This document shows positions 10,885 to 21,432 of a stretch of DNA of 64,000 nucleotides, piece by piece. A model generated the notes under the pieces. The model saw only the letters and a list, made by a program, of their open reading frames with translations. It had not been told where the DNA came from and ran no database searches. The stretch's first letter is position 1; each line of letters opens with the position of its first letter. The stretch spans positions 79,188,155 through 79,252,154 of the forward strand of contig NC_134982.1 of NCBI RefSeq assembly GCF_965638725.1, read 5' to 3'. The translations under genes and the position numbers were made by a program. The stretch is from Aptenodytes patagonicus. Lineage: Eukaryota; Chordata; Aves; Sphenisciformes; Spheniscidae.

Positions 10885-13800
10885 ACCCTGAGAACTTCTG
10901 CTTTGGAGCTGTGTCGCTTAGCTGACTGTTCTGCATTGCTGCAGTGCGTTCCCCATGGAGCAGGCACAAGCAGGCTTGTTTTGCTTGACCGCCGCTGTTG
11001 AAGGTTCCTCTAAGATGGTGGTGCTTCCGTGGGGCCCTTTGGGACTTTTCTTCCTCTTCCTGCACGCAAAAACTCAAAGTAACGCTCCGTGTCACCAGGA
11101 CTTCTAGGAGTCCATGAGGAATGGCTTTTTTCACCTTGCGGTAACAGGCTTGAGGGATTTTTAAAGTGAAATCAATACCTTTCCCCCCAAGACGCTCAGT
11201 TGCCATTAAACTAGAGAGCTAGCTCAGTCTCCTTTTGGCAGAGTAGAAGCGTAGGCCAAAAACCTGCACGTGGTTCTTGCCCTTTCAGGCTTTGGTCTCT
11301 GGGTTGAAGCTTTTGGTTTTCCCAGGGATTTCTGCTTTAGAAACGAAACACATTTCTCATGGAAAGGGTTCTTTCCCGTAGCTCCAGTTTCTCTTCCTGA
11401 CAGATTCTAATGAAAGGCATTTTGCTGAGCTTCCCAAATAAACTAACCTTTAGAATTCTTCAAGTATATCGGTAGCATACTACCCTGCTTTTGAGTATTG
11501 TACAGTGCTGGGTAACACTTAAACCCCTCCCCCTCTTTAAAAATACATAAACCTTGCTTTGCAGGAGCTCTGCAGGTCGAGTACCCTGTAGCAGTGCAGG
11601 CCCTGCAGCACGTTTGAAGGTCTCTATCTGTGCCATTGCTGCCTTTGAGGTTAGCTGGCAAAATAATGTTTAGGTATGCTTCTGCCATGAGAGTCACCTG
11701 TTTTAAATTTGTCACCAGTCTCAAACACTTACCAAATAATCCGTTACGAAGCTCGTAACGCATTCTGACTCTTACCCTGTTATCCCTATGGCTAATAGGA
11801 CAGTTCTCTGACCCCATTTCCTCCATCCTGTGGTCAGCATTATGTTCTTGTTTTAATATGGTAAAGCGTAACGCAATTATTTGGTGTTGTCTGAGTCTGT
11901 TGTACAGACAGAGTGTCTTTAAAACGTGAACAGGTCCTGTCAAACTTGAGGAAGCCCATGTGATGTCGCTTTTATTCAACAACGGAGGAAGAAAATTTTG
12001 CATTGGTCTGCAAAGAGCCGCTGATGCCCCTTCACAACAATGTCAAATCCTTTCTGTGCATGAGAGCGACTTCTTCTTCTACTTCAGGAAGAAGATGGTA
12101 ACAGAATGCAGAATGCAGAACTTCCTAAATTTTAGTTCTTATCGCGAATGTCTCAGTGCTGTGCGGAAAGTGGACTTTTGGTTGCTGTTTGGAAATCGTC
12201 GAATGGCTGCTTTGTTGTTTCTCCGATCACATACCTGCTTTTGGGAAGTTCCTGAAAGTTGACGACTATGAGTCAGTGTTAGCTATTTTCTTGACTTCTG
12301 GAGCTGTGTCGCTTAGCGATGAAATTACTCTGACTTTTCACATGAGCTGATCCTTCTTTCTTTCATTTTTCACCCACCTGGCCCACTTCCTGCATCCCCT
12401 TCAGCAATTTAGTGAATTACTCACCTGCATCATACTGTCTCAGGTGCTGTCTCTTGCCTCTCAGCCTGCAGATTCAACCAGCTGAAGCACAACAGCGCGA
12501 GATGATTATTCCCATAGGTGGGCTGTGGCACGCCTACGGCTTTCTGCAGAAAACGTAGATCAAAGCCACGCTGCGTTAAATGCAAGTCATTTCTGGCGTA
12601 ATCTTGCAATGCCGTATCATTGCTTATTCGTAGGAGATTCTTGGGTGACTAAGTCCCATGGAAGTCAGAGAGCACCAGGTTCCTAATTCTCTTTGGAGGA
12701 TACAGGCCCTGGTCGGTAATTCGCTCCCTCAAAACGTTTACTTCTGAGAGGCGAGACAGTGGATAACTCTGTCCTTCTGCGCAAATGCGCTTGCCCAGGC
12801 CTTTTTTGCTAGCGTATGCTTGCGAGTCTTGAAGTTGTGTACATGCTGTAGAAGCCAAGTAAGTCTTTTTCAAGCCGTGGTGTGATTGTCTAGCCTGGCA
12901 CCCGGGAAGATACACCATGGCCAACTTGTTCTTTTCAAAAGCATTAATGTTTAAAAATGAGTTAAAAATGGATAGCCAGGACAGTCTTTTCATTACCACT
13001 AGAACGACAAACGCCTGCCCGTTCTCTTTTTCAAGCACCCGGCCCAAGAGCATTGTTAAAATTTAAAAGCTATAATGAACGGCACGTGAACTAGAGGGAC
13101 AGCTGCACTGGAAATTAAATTCGAGGAGAGGAACAGAGCATTTGATGAAATGGAGCTGTTGCTTGAGGCTCAGAAATACATCTTGGGAGAGAACCGGGCC
13201 AAGTATTCTGTGTAGGCCTTTATTTCTGTGGGTGCCTGTTTTCAGGGACGATCGTTACTCGCTGACGGGGAAGATTTTTTGGAAAGCCGGGAACGGAATA
13301 GGTACTCAGCATTTATGGAAATCCATGCAGGTGTGATTCCTAGATGATGCCCATGCCTTTGAAGACTACCTTTCATCTGCCCAGCTCTGTACTTGTAGCC
13401 CTGATTTTTAACGCCTTAGAAAAAAGAGGCGTTGAGAGTGAAGGCATCTTCACTAGACGTGTTCATTAAGGTTTACTGCCATCGAGTATCTGGTGGTAGG
13501 TATAAGTGCCGGCGGAAGCCCTGTTTCTCATCTTCCTAGTCCCATATTCTCCTAATTCTCACACAATACTTCTGGACTGCTTTCAGAGTCATTTTCCTTC
13601 CTGAAGTAATTTTGCACGGTTTGTTAAACCCCTGCCCTTCGGGTGTCAAGCTCATGTCTGGCCGTTAGATTTAATGTGCTCTTATGCAGAAGTCAGGCCG
13701 ATGCTCCCTTTACCGACCAGAGAGGGTGGGGTGAGGTCCAGCGCCTTCCTCCGAAGCACCCCGCGCTGCCCCTTGCAGAGATGGAGCTGCAGGCGTTGCG

Positions 13801-14539
13801 TGTCTGCAGACAGGCCTGTGAGCGCGAGGTTGTCCCTCGTGCCCTGCGTCCTGCTGCATGCTGGGGAGTGTTTAGCCCCCGGAGGATGACAAATCCTGCG
13901 GCGTTACAAAGAGAAAGCACGGGGCAGTCGACGTGCACAAGGGCAGGGCTGCCGTAGGGAGGGGCTGGACGGGGGGAGCAAGGGGCCGCGAGAGACCCCG
14001 TGCAGTTCGGCCAGGAGCAATGGGCAGCCCTGCCCGGGGAAGGCAGAGCCCCGGCATTGATGCCGGCTGGGGATTAGAGAAGGCCTCTCTGCTCAGCGCC
14101 CGTCAGGCCTCATCTGGACACCGTGTCCGGCCTAGGGTCCCGGACGGGGGAGACCTCGACAAGCCGGAGGGGCTGAGGGGAGGCCACGGGCAGGCAAAGA
14201 AAGCCTTTTACTTCCCTACTCGGGAGCCCTTATCAGACACGTGAATCACGTTGCCCAGGGTTAGGAGCCAGGAGCTTCCAGAAGCTGAGAATCAGCTCTA
14301 GCAGGGAGTTGGTTTGTGGTCTGGGATGACGACACCTTCCTTCCTCCCTCCCTCCATTTCTCTGTTGGCCAAATGAGAAGTGAAATGCCAGCCTGCGTGA
14401 GGTGAAAGCTGAGGGACTTGTTCCTCTTGGGAAAGGCTGGGGCTGGTAGGAGTCACGCTGTACCTGCCAAATACCGTTACCCCAATGCTTGCCTCTGGCT
14501 CGGACGCCCCTGCCCATGGCCGTGCCCCGCGGCAGGCTG
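10885..14539. repeat. Unit spacer S1 (between A1 and A2), 3,655 bp
   Basis: Spacer of the tandem gene unit. It recurs as S2 (36125-39779, inverted) and S3 (57929-61583), and in part as S4 and S5. It holds open frames on the minus strand of 107 codons (10883-11206, immediately upstream of the A1 CRE cluster), 186 codons (11443-12003) and 134 codons (12649-13053). None is recognised, and no transposon or RNA gene was seen. A 19-bp sequence ending TCGCTTAGC occurs twice (10904-10922 and 12299-12317). A small hairpin CGTTACGA-AGC-TCGTAACG lies at 11742-11760. Confidence 0.93.
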
Positions 14540-14622
14540 GTGCCACCCACGGTGGGGCACGGGGGGAAAGGGAAAAGGCACGAGGAGGAGGGGGAGAAAG
14601 CAGCACCCAGAGCCTGTGTCAG

Positions 14623-14649
14623 AGAAAGAGGAATTTATTTCCTCTTTCT
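14623..14649 (-). promoter_or_regulatory. Poly(A) signal of A2 inside a perfect hairpin
   Basis: AATAAA (14639 to 14634, minus strand) in the tip of the same perfect 11-bp stem and ATAAA loop as in A1 and A4, about 25 bases beyond the stop codon. Confidence 0.8.
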
Positions 14650-14674
14650 GGAATGCAGGGTTGCTGGCGCCCTG

Positions 14675-15745
14675 CTAGTGCCGCTGGCGGGGCGGCCTCT
14701 TGCAGGGCTGTGGAGAGTCCTGGGGGCCGGGGGCCCTCCTCTCTGGGGGGCGCTGGGGCCCCCCGGGCGAGCGGTCCGTGCCCCGGCCGGGAGCGCAGGG
14801 GCTGCGGCTGCAGCCCTGGGCAGAGGGCCCTGCCACCGCCGCCTCCCCCGGCTCCTCCTGGGGCTGCTCCTGCTCTGCAGGGGTGGGTGCAGATGGGGGG
14901 CGGACGGGACCCCTGCGGAGGGCGGCCTCCAATGTGCCGGCTTCCTCCTCGCTGTCGGAGCCTGCAGGGCTGCCGGAGGAGGCCAGGCTGGAGTCGGGCG
15001 TCCCCCCCCGGTAGGCGGTGGGGCTGGGGATGGCCGCAGGGCTGTCGTCCTCCTCCCCGGCAGCGTAGGGGCACAGCAGCCTCCAGGCCTCCTCGCTGCA
15101 CTGGCGCACAATGATATTGATGACGCCATGAACCAGCAGTGCAGTGTGTTCCTCGAGGTAGTCCTGCAGCATCTGGACCATGACTTCCCCATCTGGACCG
15201 TAGATGCACAGGGCGTGCAGGATGGTGCTCTCTGCACTCTTTGCCTGCCACCACCGAGCCCCATATATTGCCTCCAGCTCCCGGCGCAGCCAGGGCAGTA
15301 CGGGATCGAGGAGATGCTGGTTTTGCCGGAAGAGTGCGGCCCACACCTCGGGCAGGAGGCCACCCACAGTAGCTTCGGCCTCTGTCCCCACAGCCCCCTG
15401 CTCAGCTGGGGACAGCATCCTCTGGGGAGAGGACGGAGGGGACGCCACAGGGTGACGGGGGCTGTTGTTGGCCGGGTGGCCAGGAGCTCTGCCTGCCTGG
15501 CTGCTGGCATCTGTGGATTCTTCGAGGGGTGTGATGACACACTGTAGATAGTCATCTTCTGCCTGCACAGAAAACCTGACAATCTCTATCGGTCTTCTGC
15601 AGAGGGGGCACTCTGGTTTCATCCTTGTCCAACGCAGGATGCAGCCCAGGCAGAACTGGTGGAGACAGGGCATCACGTAAGCGACGTCATCTCGAACATC
15701 GCGGCAGATGGGGCAGGTGCACTCTGGCTCCGTGGCCATGTTCAT
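14675..15745 (-). CDS. TOPORS-like RING-finger protein, copy A2 (type II RING), 356 aa
   Basis: Same family and layout as A1, but with the second RING version. The zinc ligands are conserved, while the intervening residues differ (for example DVRDDVAYVMPC for [12 protein letters not shown]). The post-RING segment AEDDYLQCVI is closer to TOPORS than the type I form. There is a three-residue length gain near residue 100. From about residue 125 on the protein is nearly identical to type I copies, including the acidic/serine and proline-rich stretches; its tail reads PPRQRH. The first ATG in exon 2 gives MNMATEP; the start shared with other copies lies two codons downstream (15739), giving 354 residues. 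It differs from its palindrome partner A3 at about 30 positions, although the DNA around both is nearly identical. Confidence 0.87.
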   Translation of the reverse strand: MNMATEPECTCPICRDVRDDVAYVMPCLHQFCLGCILRWTRMKPECPLCRRPIEIVRFSVQAEDDYLQCVITPLEESTDASSQAGRAPGHPANNSPRHPVASPPSSPQRMLSPAEQGAVGTEAEATVGGLLPEVWAALFRQNQHLLDPVLPWLRRELEAIYGARWWQAKSAESTILHALCIYGPDGEVMVQMLQDYLEEHTALLVHGVINIIVRQCSEEAWRLLCPYAAGEEDDSPAAIPSPTAYRGGTPDSSLASSGSPAGSDSEEEAGTLEAALRRGPVRPPSAPTPAEQEQPQEEPGEAAVAGPSAQGCSRSPCAPGRGTDRSPGGPQRPPERRAPGPQDSPQPCKRPPRQRH

Positions 15746-15827
15746 GGTCCGCGGCGGGTTGGGGAGAGCCGAGGATGAGGAGCTGCTCCCCCTCGCTGGC
15801 GCCGGCGCTGCCAAAGGGTGTCGCGCG

Positions 15828-15983
15828 CTGCAAAATGGAGAGAGGCCATGGTCACTTGCTGTCCCGGAGAGGGGACGGGAGGAAGAAATGCCCAGGCCCC
15901 TCGAGAAGGACACCCTCCCGGCTCCCCGAGACCCATTGCCCGCCCCACGGCCACCCCGGGGGACGTGTCCCCGCACAGCTCAC
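15828..15983 (-). other. A2 5'UTR intron
   Basis: Predicted 156-bp intron with the same GTGAGC donor and TTTTGCAG acceptor as the other copies. The GGGGA tract is reduced to about 2.6 degenerate units (GAGAGGGGACGGGAGG). The preceding exon has no ATG. Confidence 0.75.
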
Positions 15984-16227
15984 CTCCGCTGCTGCAAGCA
16001 CGCCCCGCGGTGCCCGGCTGCCTGAACCAGGCAGGGCCGGGGAAGCACAGGGGATGGCTCCGGGACGGGCACCGAGAGCTGCCGACGGCAGCCCCCAAAG
16101 CACCACCCAGCACCAGGAGAAGCCTCGCTCCACCCTCCAGACCTCGCAGGCACGCTCGGCAGGAGTGCAGGCATGAGCCAGGCTGGGCCAGGCTCTGCCA
16201 GCGCCCAAAGATAAGCAGTGAGGGACG

Positions 16228-16304
16228 TGAGGTCACAGACCATTGCTTGCTGACATCACAGTCTGCCGCTCGGTGACGTCAGCCTCCACCACCTGGTGAT
16301 GTCA
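16228..16304 (-). promoter_or_regulatory. A2 promoter: four CRE-like sites at 23-bp period
   Basis: TGAGGTCA 16228-16235, TGACATCA 16251-16258, TGACGTCA 16274-16281 and TGATGTCA 16297-16304, again with exact 23-bp steps. Upstream, the sequence departs from the unit spacer near 16320 and enters the inner palindrome segment. Confidence 0.75.
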
Positions 16305-16319
16305 CAGCAGGCCTTCCGC

Positions 16320-16998
16320 CTCCACAGGCGCACGGCATCAGGAGGAAAAAGAAAATACCGTTTCTTGGTTTCGTCTTCTACAGTTCCGTGTTGCTCTAGC
16401 TTGGTCACCTGCAACACGCGTCCGTGACTGTGTCTCGTCCCCACTCCTGAGGCCTTGCAGAGGTCTCCTGTGAGGGGAGCGTGGTGGGACCAGTCAGCGT
16501 GGACTGCCCGCGGCTGGATGACGCCTCCCCCAGCTGGCTGCCTTTCCCTGTGCAATGCCGGGATTTGCAGGGAGGACCTGGGTGGTCAGTGGCCAGCCCC
16601 GGGTGAGAGTCTCCCACCCTGCTGGGTCGTGCCCCCCGCCGGCAGGGAGAAGCCTGCAGGGGCATTTTGCTCCAGCCCCATCCGCTCCCGCTGGCACTCG
16701 CCCACAGTGCCGGGTCCCTCTCCGCTTACCAAGTTTGCCATGCTTCTGGTAGCTGGTGCTCCTGGCCAGCTGTTGCATTGGTGGTCCTCAAAAGCACGAG
16801 CAATGGAGCCTAATCCTGTATATGCAGGAAGGAGTTGTAGTTGCTGTCCCTCCAGAGTAGGGTAGAAGGGCCGCAGGTGCCCTGCTCACGACTCCGGGGA
16901 GCCCAGGATCGATCACCGCGTGGGCCGTGCTGTCCCGTCATCCCTTCTTGCCTCTGGCTTTTATAATCCTTTCTAGTCATTGGTCCAAGCGCTTCTTT
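16320..16998 (-). promoter_or_regulatory. Inner arm segment with candidate CCAAT/TATA promoter (A2 side)
   Basis: Mirror of 33671-34349. Read on the minus strand it begins with CCAAT (about 16983-16979) and TATAAAA (about 16965-16959). A stretch follows that ends in a GTAAGC donor-like site (about 16730), and a CCCCTCACAG acceptor-like site lies near 16468. It points toward A2 and might be an upstream promoter with noncoding exons, or a remnant of retroviral DNA, since the adjacent 17000-17500 is integrase-derived. Confidence 0.35.
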
Positions 16999-16999
16999 T

Positions 17000-17500
17000 T
17001 TATTTTCTGTTAGTTTTAAGTTCGACTGCGTGAGTGTGAAGGGTGCTGTGTAGGTCAGCCACATGGGTCCGCCCATTAAAATCTCGTGATTTTAATTTAA
17101 AATATGAGCCCATATTTTCTATTCACAACGCTTCTCGTCTATGGGAGAGGCAAATACAGACACTTCAGGCCAGTCTCTGCACAAAGTTTTTGCCAGTTTG
17201 GTTTTAAAGTCGGAGTTTTTCTTCTCTGCAGCCCCACTGGACTGGGGGGTGATGGGCACAAGGACGCTTTGGTTCTAGTTGTAGGGCTGCACAATTTTTC
17301 TGCATTGCTTGCCCGGTAAAATGGGTCCCCTTGTTACTATCTAGCAGTAGGGGAATACTAAACCCAGGAATGAGTTCTCTCTGCAGTTTCTTTTTGCAAC
17401 AGTTGTTTTACGTGCATGCTTACAAGGACAGGCCTCCGTCCTGAGAACGTATCTAAAATGACAAGGACATACTCAGCGTGACAGCATCTAGGCATGTGAA
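17000..17500 (-). mobile_element. Endogenous retrovirus integrase remnant, minus strand
   Basis: On the minus strand, degraded frames contain an integrase-core-like segment (YVLVILDTFSG near 17470-17430). A C-terminal motif MGGPM, corresponding to the GRPM-type motif of retroviral integrases, lies near 17077-17060. Frameshifts and stops show it is non-functional. A second, inverted copy of its end lies at 32268-32357. The retroviral class cannot be assigned reliably. Confidence 0.6.
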
Positions 17501-19071
17501 TGAAGTAAATCTGCAAATTTACAAATGGTCCCCACCGTTCCGGGTGTGCCTCAATACTTGTCTTCTCCTTCTGTCTTACCTCATTGTGTTGAAAAGTTGT
17601 CCTAACCGTATGAAGCCTTAAGAATGTGAAGGGTACTGTGCTTGGAAGCTTCAGTCGTTTACACCTTCATTTCTGACCAAATGAGAGCCCCTTCCTGATC
17701 GTTCAAGCTACAGAACTAGTTGAATAACTAAAAATGTGTCTGAGGTATACAAATCCTAAGTTCATGTGGACTGTTTAAGAAGAAAAAGAAATCGTATTTA
17801 AAGTTCTTTAACTTTCCTTTTCCAGTGTTAGCTGTATCTTCAGGTACACCAACATTTTAATGGTGTAGTCATTAGCTCAGTGACTTCATTAAAGCCTTCT
17901 GTTGCTCTCATCCCGTTCCAAGATAATGTCGAGAATGGACAGGCAATGGAAAAACAGGCGCGCAAGCAAGATTTCGGGCAAACCCATCAAAAATGTGGAT
18001 CAAACCTATCCTGCCATGGAGCTGCAATCATCCCGCCTGTGCTGGTGTGGGCAGTGGCTGGGCCACCCGAGCAAGGGCAGGTCTCTCTGTTCTTCTTCTC
18101 GCTGTCCTCCCAAAGCCGCTTTGCCTGCAGTTTGCAGGGAGCTGTAAATCACTCCAGCCAGGCCCACGGCAGGACATTGGCTGCCTCCTTGGGTTGCTGC
18201 AGTACAATTAGCGTGTAGTGATCAAGTGACCTACAGCTTGAAACCAGGGTGGGAGAGAAGGGGGTTTTTCAAGCAATAGCAGAGTTTCCCTACCTCTCCT
18301 TTACCATCCTCTCAGGACTATCTCCTAGGGAGGAATCCCGGGGCACATCACAGGAGTTTGAACAACCCCACCTTCTTCAGCCTTAAATACCTAATCTCAG
18401 TCAGTGCTGGCTGAGTAGGTAGTTTAGTTCGCATTCAGTACGAACTGAAACTTCTAAAGCACCAAAGCTCCTGCTGCGTTGGTGAATGAGCCCGGTACCT
18501 CTGGTTCTGCGGTGGCGGGGGCGTCGGTCTGAACGTGGTCTCAGCTCTTTGCCTGCACTGACCCCTTCACCACCGAGTGCTGCTGCCGCGGCTGCTAAAG
18601 CACTGACATTCAGGGTGCGTGTGGGTTCTGCAGGACGGCACCGAAAGCGTCACCTGGCCTGGACTGTTGTCATTCTTAAGGGCAGGATCTTTTAAGGACC
18701 CCTAGAGGGGTTCCGGCTCCTTAGGGGAGGAAAAGGTTAAAAAAACCCCAATCACACACCTCCTTGGATCAAGGACTTATCTGAGCATCCCCGGAGCAGA
18801 GGATCTCTTGTGCCACTGGCAATCGGGCTGGCTGACCCTGGGTTGTCCTGTCCAGCCACCTCTTGTTTACAAGCAGGATGGGATGGGTTTGTCTAAGGAG
18901 ATTTGCATTTCCACTAGGTACGTTATTTACAGAGCCCTGCACTACCTGGTTCTACTGCTTGTCTCTGTCAGGTTTAAATCTCTGTAAGATGAGGCTACTC
19001 CTTTGCAGCTGTGCATTTCCCTTTCCTACCTGATTCTCCACAAATTTGGAAATCCAATTCGCAGAGAGCTT
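17501..19071. other. Palindrome spacer, no recognised gene
   Basis: Ordinary composition. I see no coding region with a known domain and no repeat family I can name. Part of it could be further decayed retroviral DNA upstream of the integrase remnant. Confidence 0.3.
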
Positions 19072-19282
19072 AGAATCATAGAATCATTTAGGTTGGAAAA
19101 GACCTTTAAGGCTACCGAGTCCAACCGTAAACCTAGCACTGCCAAGGCCACCACTAAACCATGTCCCTAAGCACCACACCTACATGTCTTTCAAATACCT
19201 CCAGGGATGGTGACACAACCACTTCCCGGGGCAGCCTGTTCCAGTGCTTGACAACCCTTTCGGTGAAGAAACTTTTCCTGCC
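19072..19282 (-). mobile_element. CR1 LINE 3' fragment
   Basis: Starts at its 3' end with AATCATAGAATCATT followed by AGGTTGGAAAAGACC, the reverse complement of the CR1 tail. It continues to GGGGCAGCCTGTTCCAGTGC and the GTGAAGAAACTTTTCCT segment. It is 5'-truncated and noncoding. Confidence 0.92.
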
Positions 19283-19339
19283 TTTTGCTCTGGCGGTCGG
19301 AGAACACAATACCACTGGAGGTCAAGGAAGTATCTCAAT

Positions 19340-19515
19340 AGGGACAGAAAGAAGGGGGGAAGCGAGGCAGAAGAGCGAGGGGGAAGGGAAAGAGAAAAAG
19401 TGAGGGAGGAAGAAAGGGAAGGAGGGAAGGACCGAAGGAGGGAGGGAAGGAAGGAAGGAAGGAAGGAAGGAAGGAAGGAAGGAAGGAAGGAAGGAAGGAA
19501 GGAAGGAAGGAAGGA
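19340..19515 (+). repeat. Purine-rich tract with (GGAA)n microsatellite
   Basis: A purine-only stretch that ends in about 18 tandem GGAA units (19440-19512). Open frames through it are low-complexity and not genes. Confidence 0.95.
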
Positions 19516-20980
19516 GGGACAGAGGGGACAGAGCGGGGAGAGGAGCCCGTGTGCCGGGTTTGGGAGGCTTGAGGAGTGCCCAGCTTGTGCCCATGGACAA
19601 GCGGTGCTCCCTCTCCTCGGGTGTGGGTGGCCTTTGGTGGCTGCTGCCCCCAGCACGGGTCCGCAGCGCAATCTCCAGATAGCAGCTGTAATTCACACCA
19701 GAATCCACTCTCTCTAATGCATATTGGCACAGCCGTAATGAGGAATTCAATGAAAAGTGCCCCGAGGGACTTCTAACGTTAGAAGAAACATTTGTCAAAG
19801 GGTGGACGGAGGTTGGAAGAACAGTAGGCTGTTACGGCAAGGGAAGGTGAAGAACAGAGTATGGTAACAACCGGGAGGTGCTGTCACCTGTGAAATACTC
19901 TGCCTCACATCAAACCGGCCTTTAATCCCACTGGTACAAACCCAGAATGACTCCGCAGCTCTCAGTGTCACTGCTCGAACTGACGTAAGATGGTCAGCTG
20001 CCCACCGATTCTGCACGTCCCTTTCACTCACAGTCAGGGATGCGTAAGACATTAAAGGCCTCACTTAGTACCACACCACGCTTGCTCTTCTCTAGAACAA
20101 AAGCCCCCAAAATCTGAAAATTCGCAGGGCGGAAAATGAGGCTGTATTTCATCACTTCTACAAATCCCTGGGCCAAGCCCCTCGTGGGTTACACCTCATT
20201 AAGTGGAGTTGCACAGCAAGGGGAACTTCCACCCTCTTGCAAATTGCATCGTAGAAAGAAATCCGCTTGCATTTCAAAATACAATCATGATCTTTGAAAA
20301 GCACTGGAAAATAACGTTCTTACTGAAAGTATGTGACACGTGTCGGTCAAAATACTGCAATTTAGTTTCCGTTATAAACTTACTATTTACAATACGCTGT
20401 AACAGGGCACCTGACAAGGCACCTGAAACAATACGTTGAAATGAAGTTTTATCTTGCCAGAATTTCCTTTTGGAAAACACCTTCCTACAGATTCCTACAC
20501 TCACACGTAAGAATAACCAAAACCCAAAACCTCCCCTTAGTTATACTGTAAAACCCCCAGAGCTGGAAGTTGAGTCTGTAGGCAGCCAGAAGTCCTACAC
20601 CCACTGCAGTCAACAGAAGAGGAAAACTCTCGAGGGTGTCCTGGAAGTCCATAGCACTCCGTAGGGATGGGCCTGGGATATCTGTTTCCTTTCCGTAACA
20701 TTTTCTCGTGACCTTGTGTGCATGCAGGACTGCTGTAAAATAGGATTGTTTCCGAGCACTCGGCTGTAAGCAGGGATTTCACTGATGCACTTGCTTGGAC
20801 GAGAATGTGAAGGAAGAAGTATATTGAACGCACAGAGCTAAAGAAATAGGATGAACGGCACATTTCTGCAAGTGTGAATCAATACGATCCATGAATGCCC
20901 AGGCAGAGACAGTGCCGCCTACCTTGAGTTCATCTCTGTCGGACTGAACTTCCTTGCTATAAATCCCGGCGCTACTGTAT
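19516..20980. other. Palindrome spacer, no recognised gene
   Basis: Unique-looking sequence in which I recognise no exon, RNA gene or transposon. Confidence 0.3.
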
Positions 20981-21432
20981 GATAAAAGAATCCAATTAAT
21001 TGCAAGAATTGAACAGAAATATTGAAGTTGTGGAAGCCATACAGGCAATGTTTCATGCGGGTGAGGACGAGGGATTCAGAGCAGGGAGTGTTAATAAACA
21101 CATTGGTAACACACCTTGTTTGCTAATGCGTAATGAAAACCAATGCCCACGGGCGGCAGGAGCCAGGTTCTGCGCTGGAAGGCATTCAGAAATGCTGAAA
21201 TCGGGACGTCTTGCTGTAACGTGAGCATTTCAACAGCCTGAAATCACCGCAGGAACGGTATTTCCTCCTGTCATTTCCATCTACCGACAAACCAAGCACT
21301 GAACTGCAGTAAGGAGATCCGTGCTTGGTGAATACAAACTGTCACTTGGCACTCTCACTGACTCGGGATGTTTGGATAGAGAAAGCCCAGAAAAAGCTTT
21401 TGCCGTATTAAAATAGCGGTAACGATAATGAT
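20981..21432 (+). repeat. Nested inverted repeat, left copy (452 bp)
   Basis: Reverse complement of 31512-31963; paired coordinates sum to 52944. Inner edge: CGGTAACGATAATGAT. Outer edge: AAAAGAATCCAATTAATTGC. A 74-codon frame is preserved in both copies with one substitution, which reflects recent duplication rather than proven coding. It is separated from its partner by about 10 kb. Confidence 0.95.

Larger units (their letters stand above)
1..16998. repeat. Left arm of a large palindrome
   Basis: This segment is the reverse complement of 33671-50627. Base 1 pairs with 50627 and base 16998 with 33671. Open frames along the arms are almost all identical in both copies, so identity is very high. 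Length differences lie mainly in GGGGA tracts: 1606-1640 against 49006-49025, and the introns of the RING genes. The inner boundary is sharp: both arms read into the same AAGAAGCGCTTGG and then diverge. The outer boundary is not visible because the window starts inside the arm. The arm contains TOPORS-like copies A1 and A2. Confidence 0.97.

Noticed and set aside
19244..19717. Open frames through the GGAA microsatellite
   Set aside because: Low-complexity translation of a tetranucleotide repeat.
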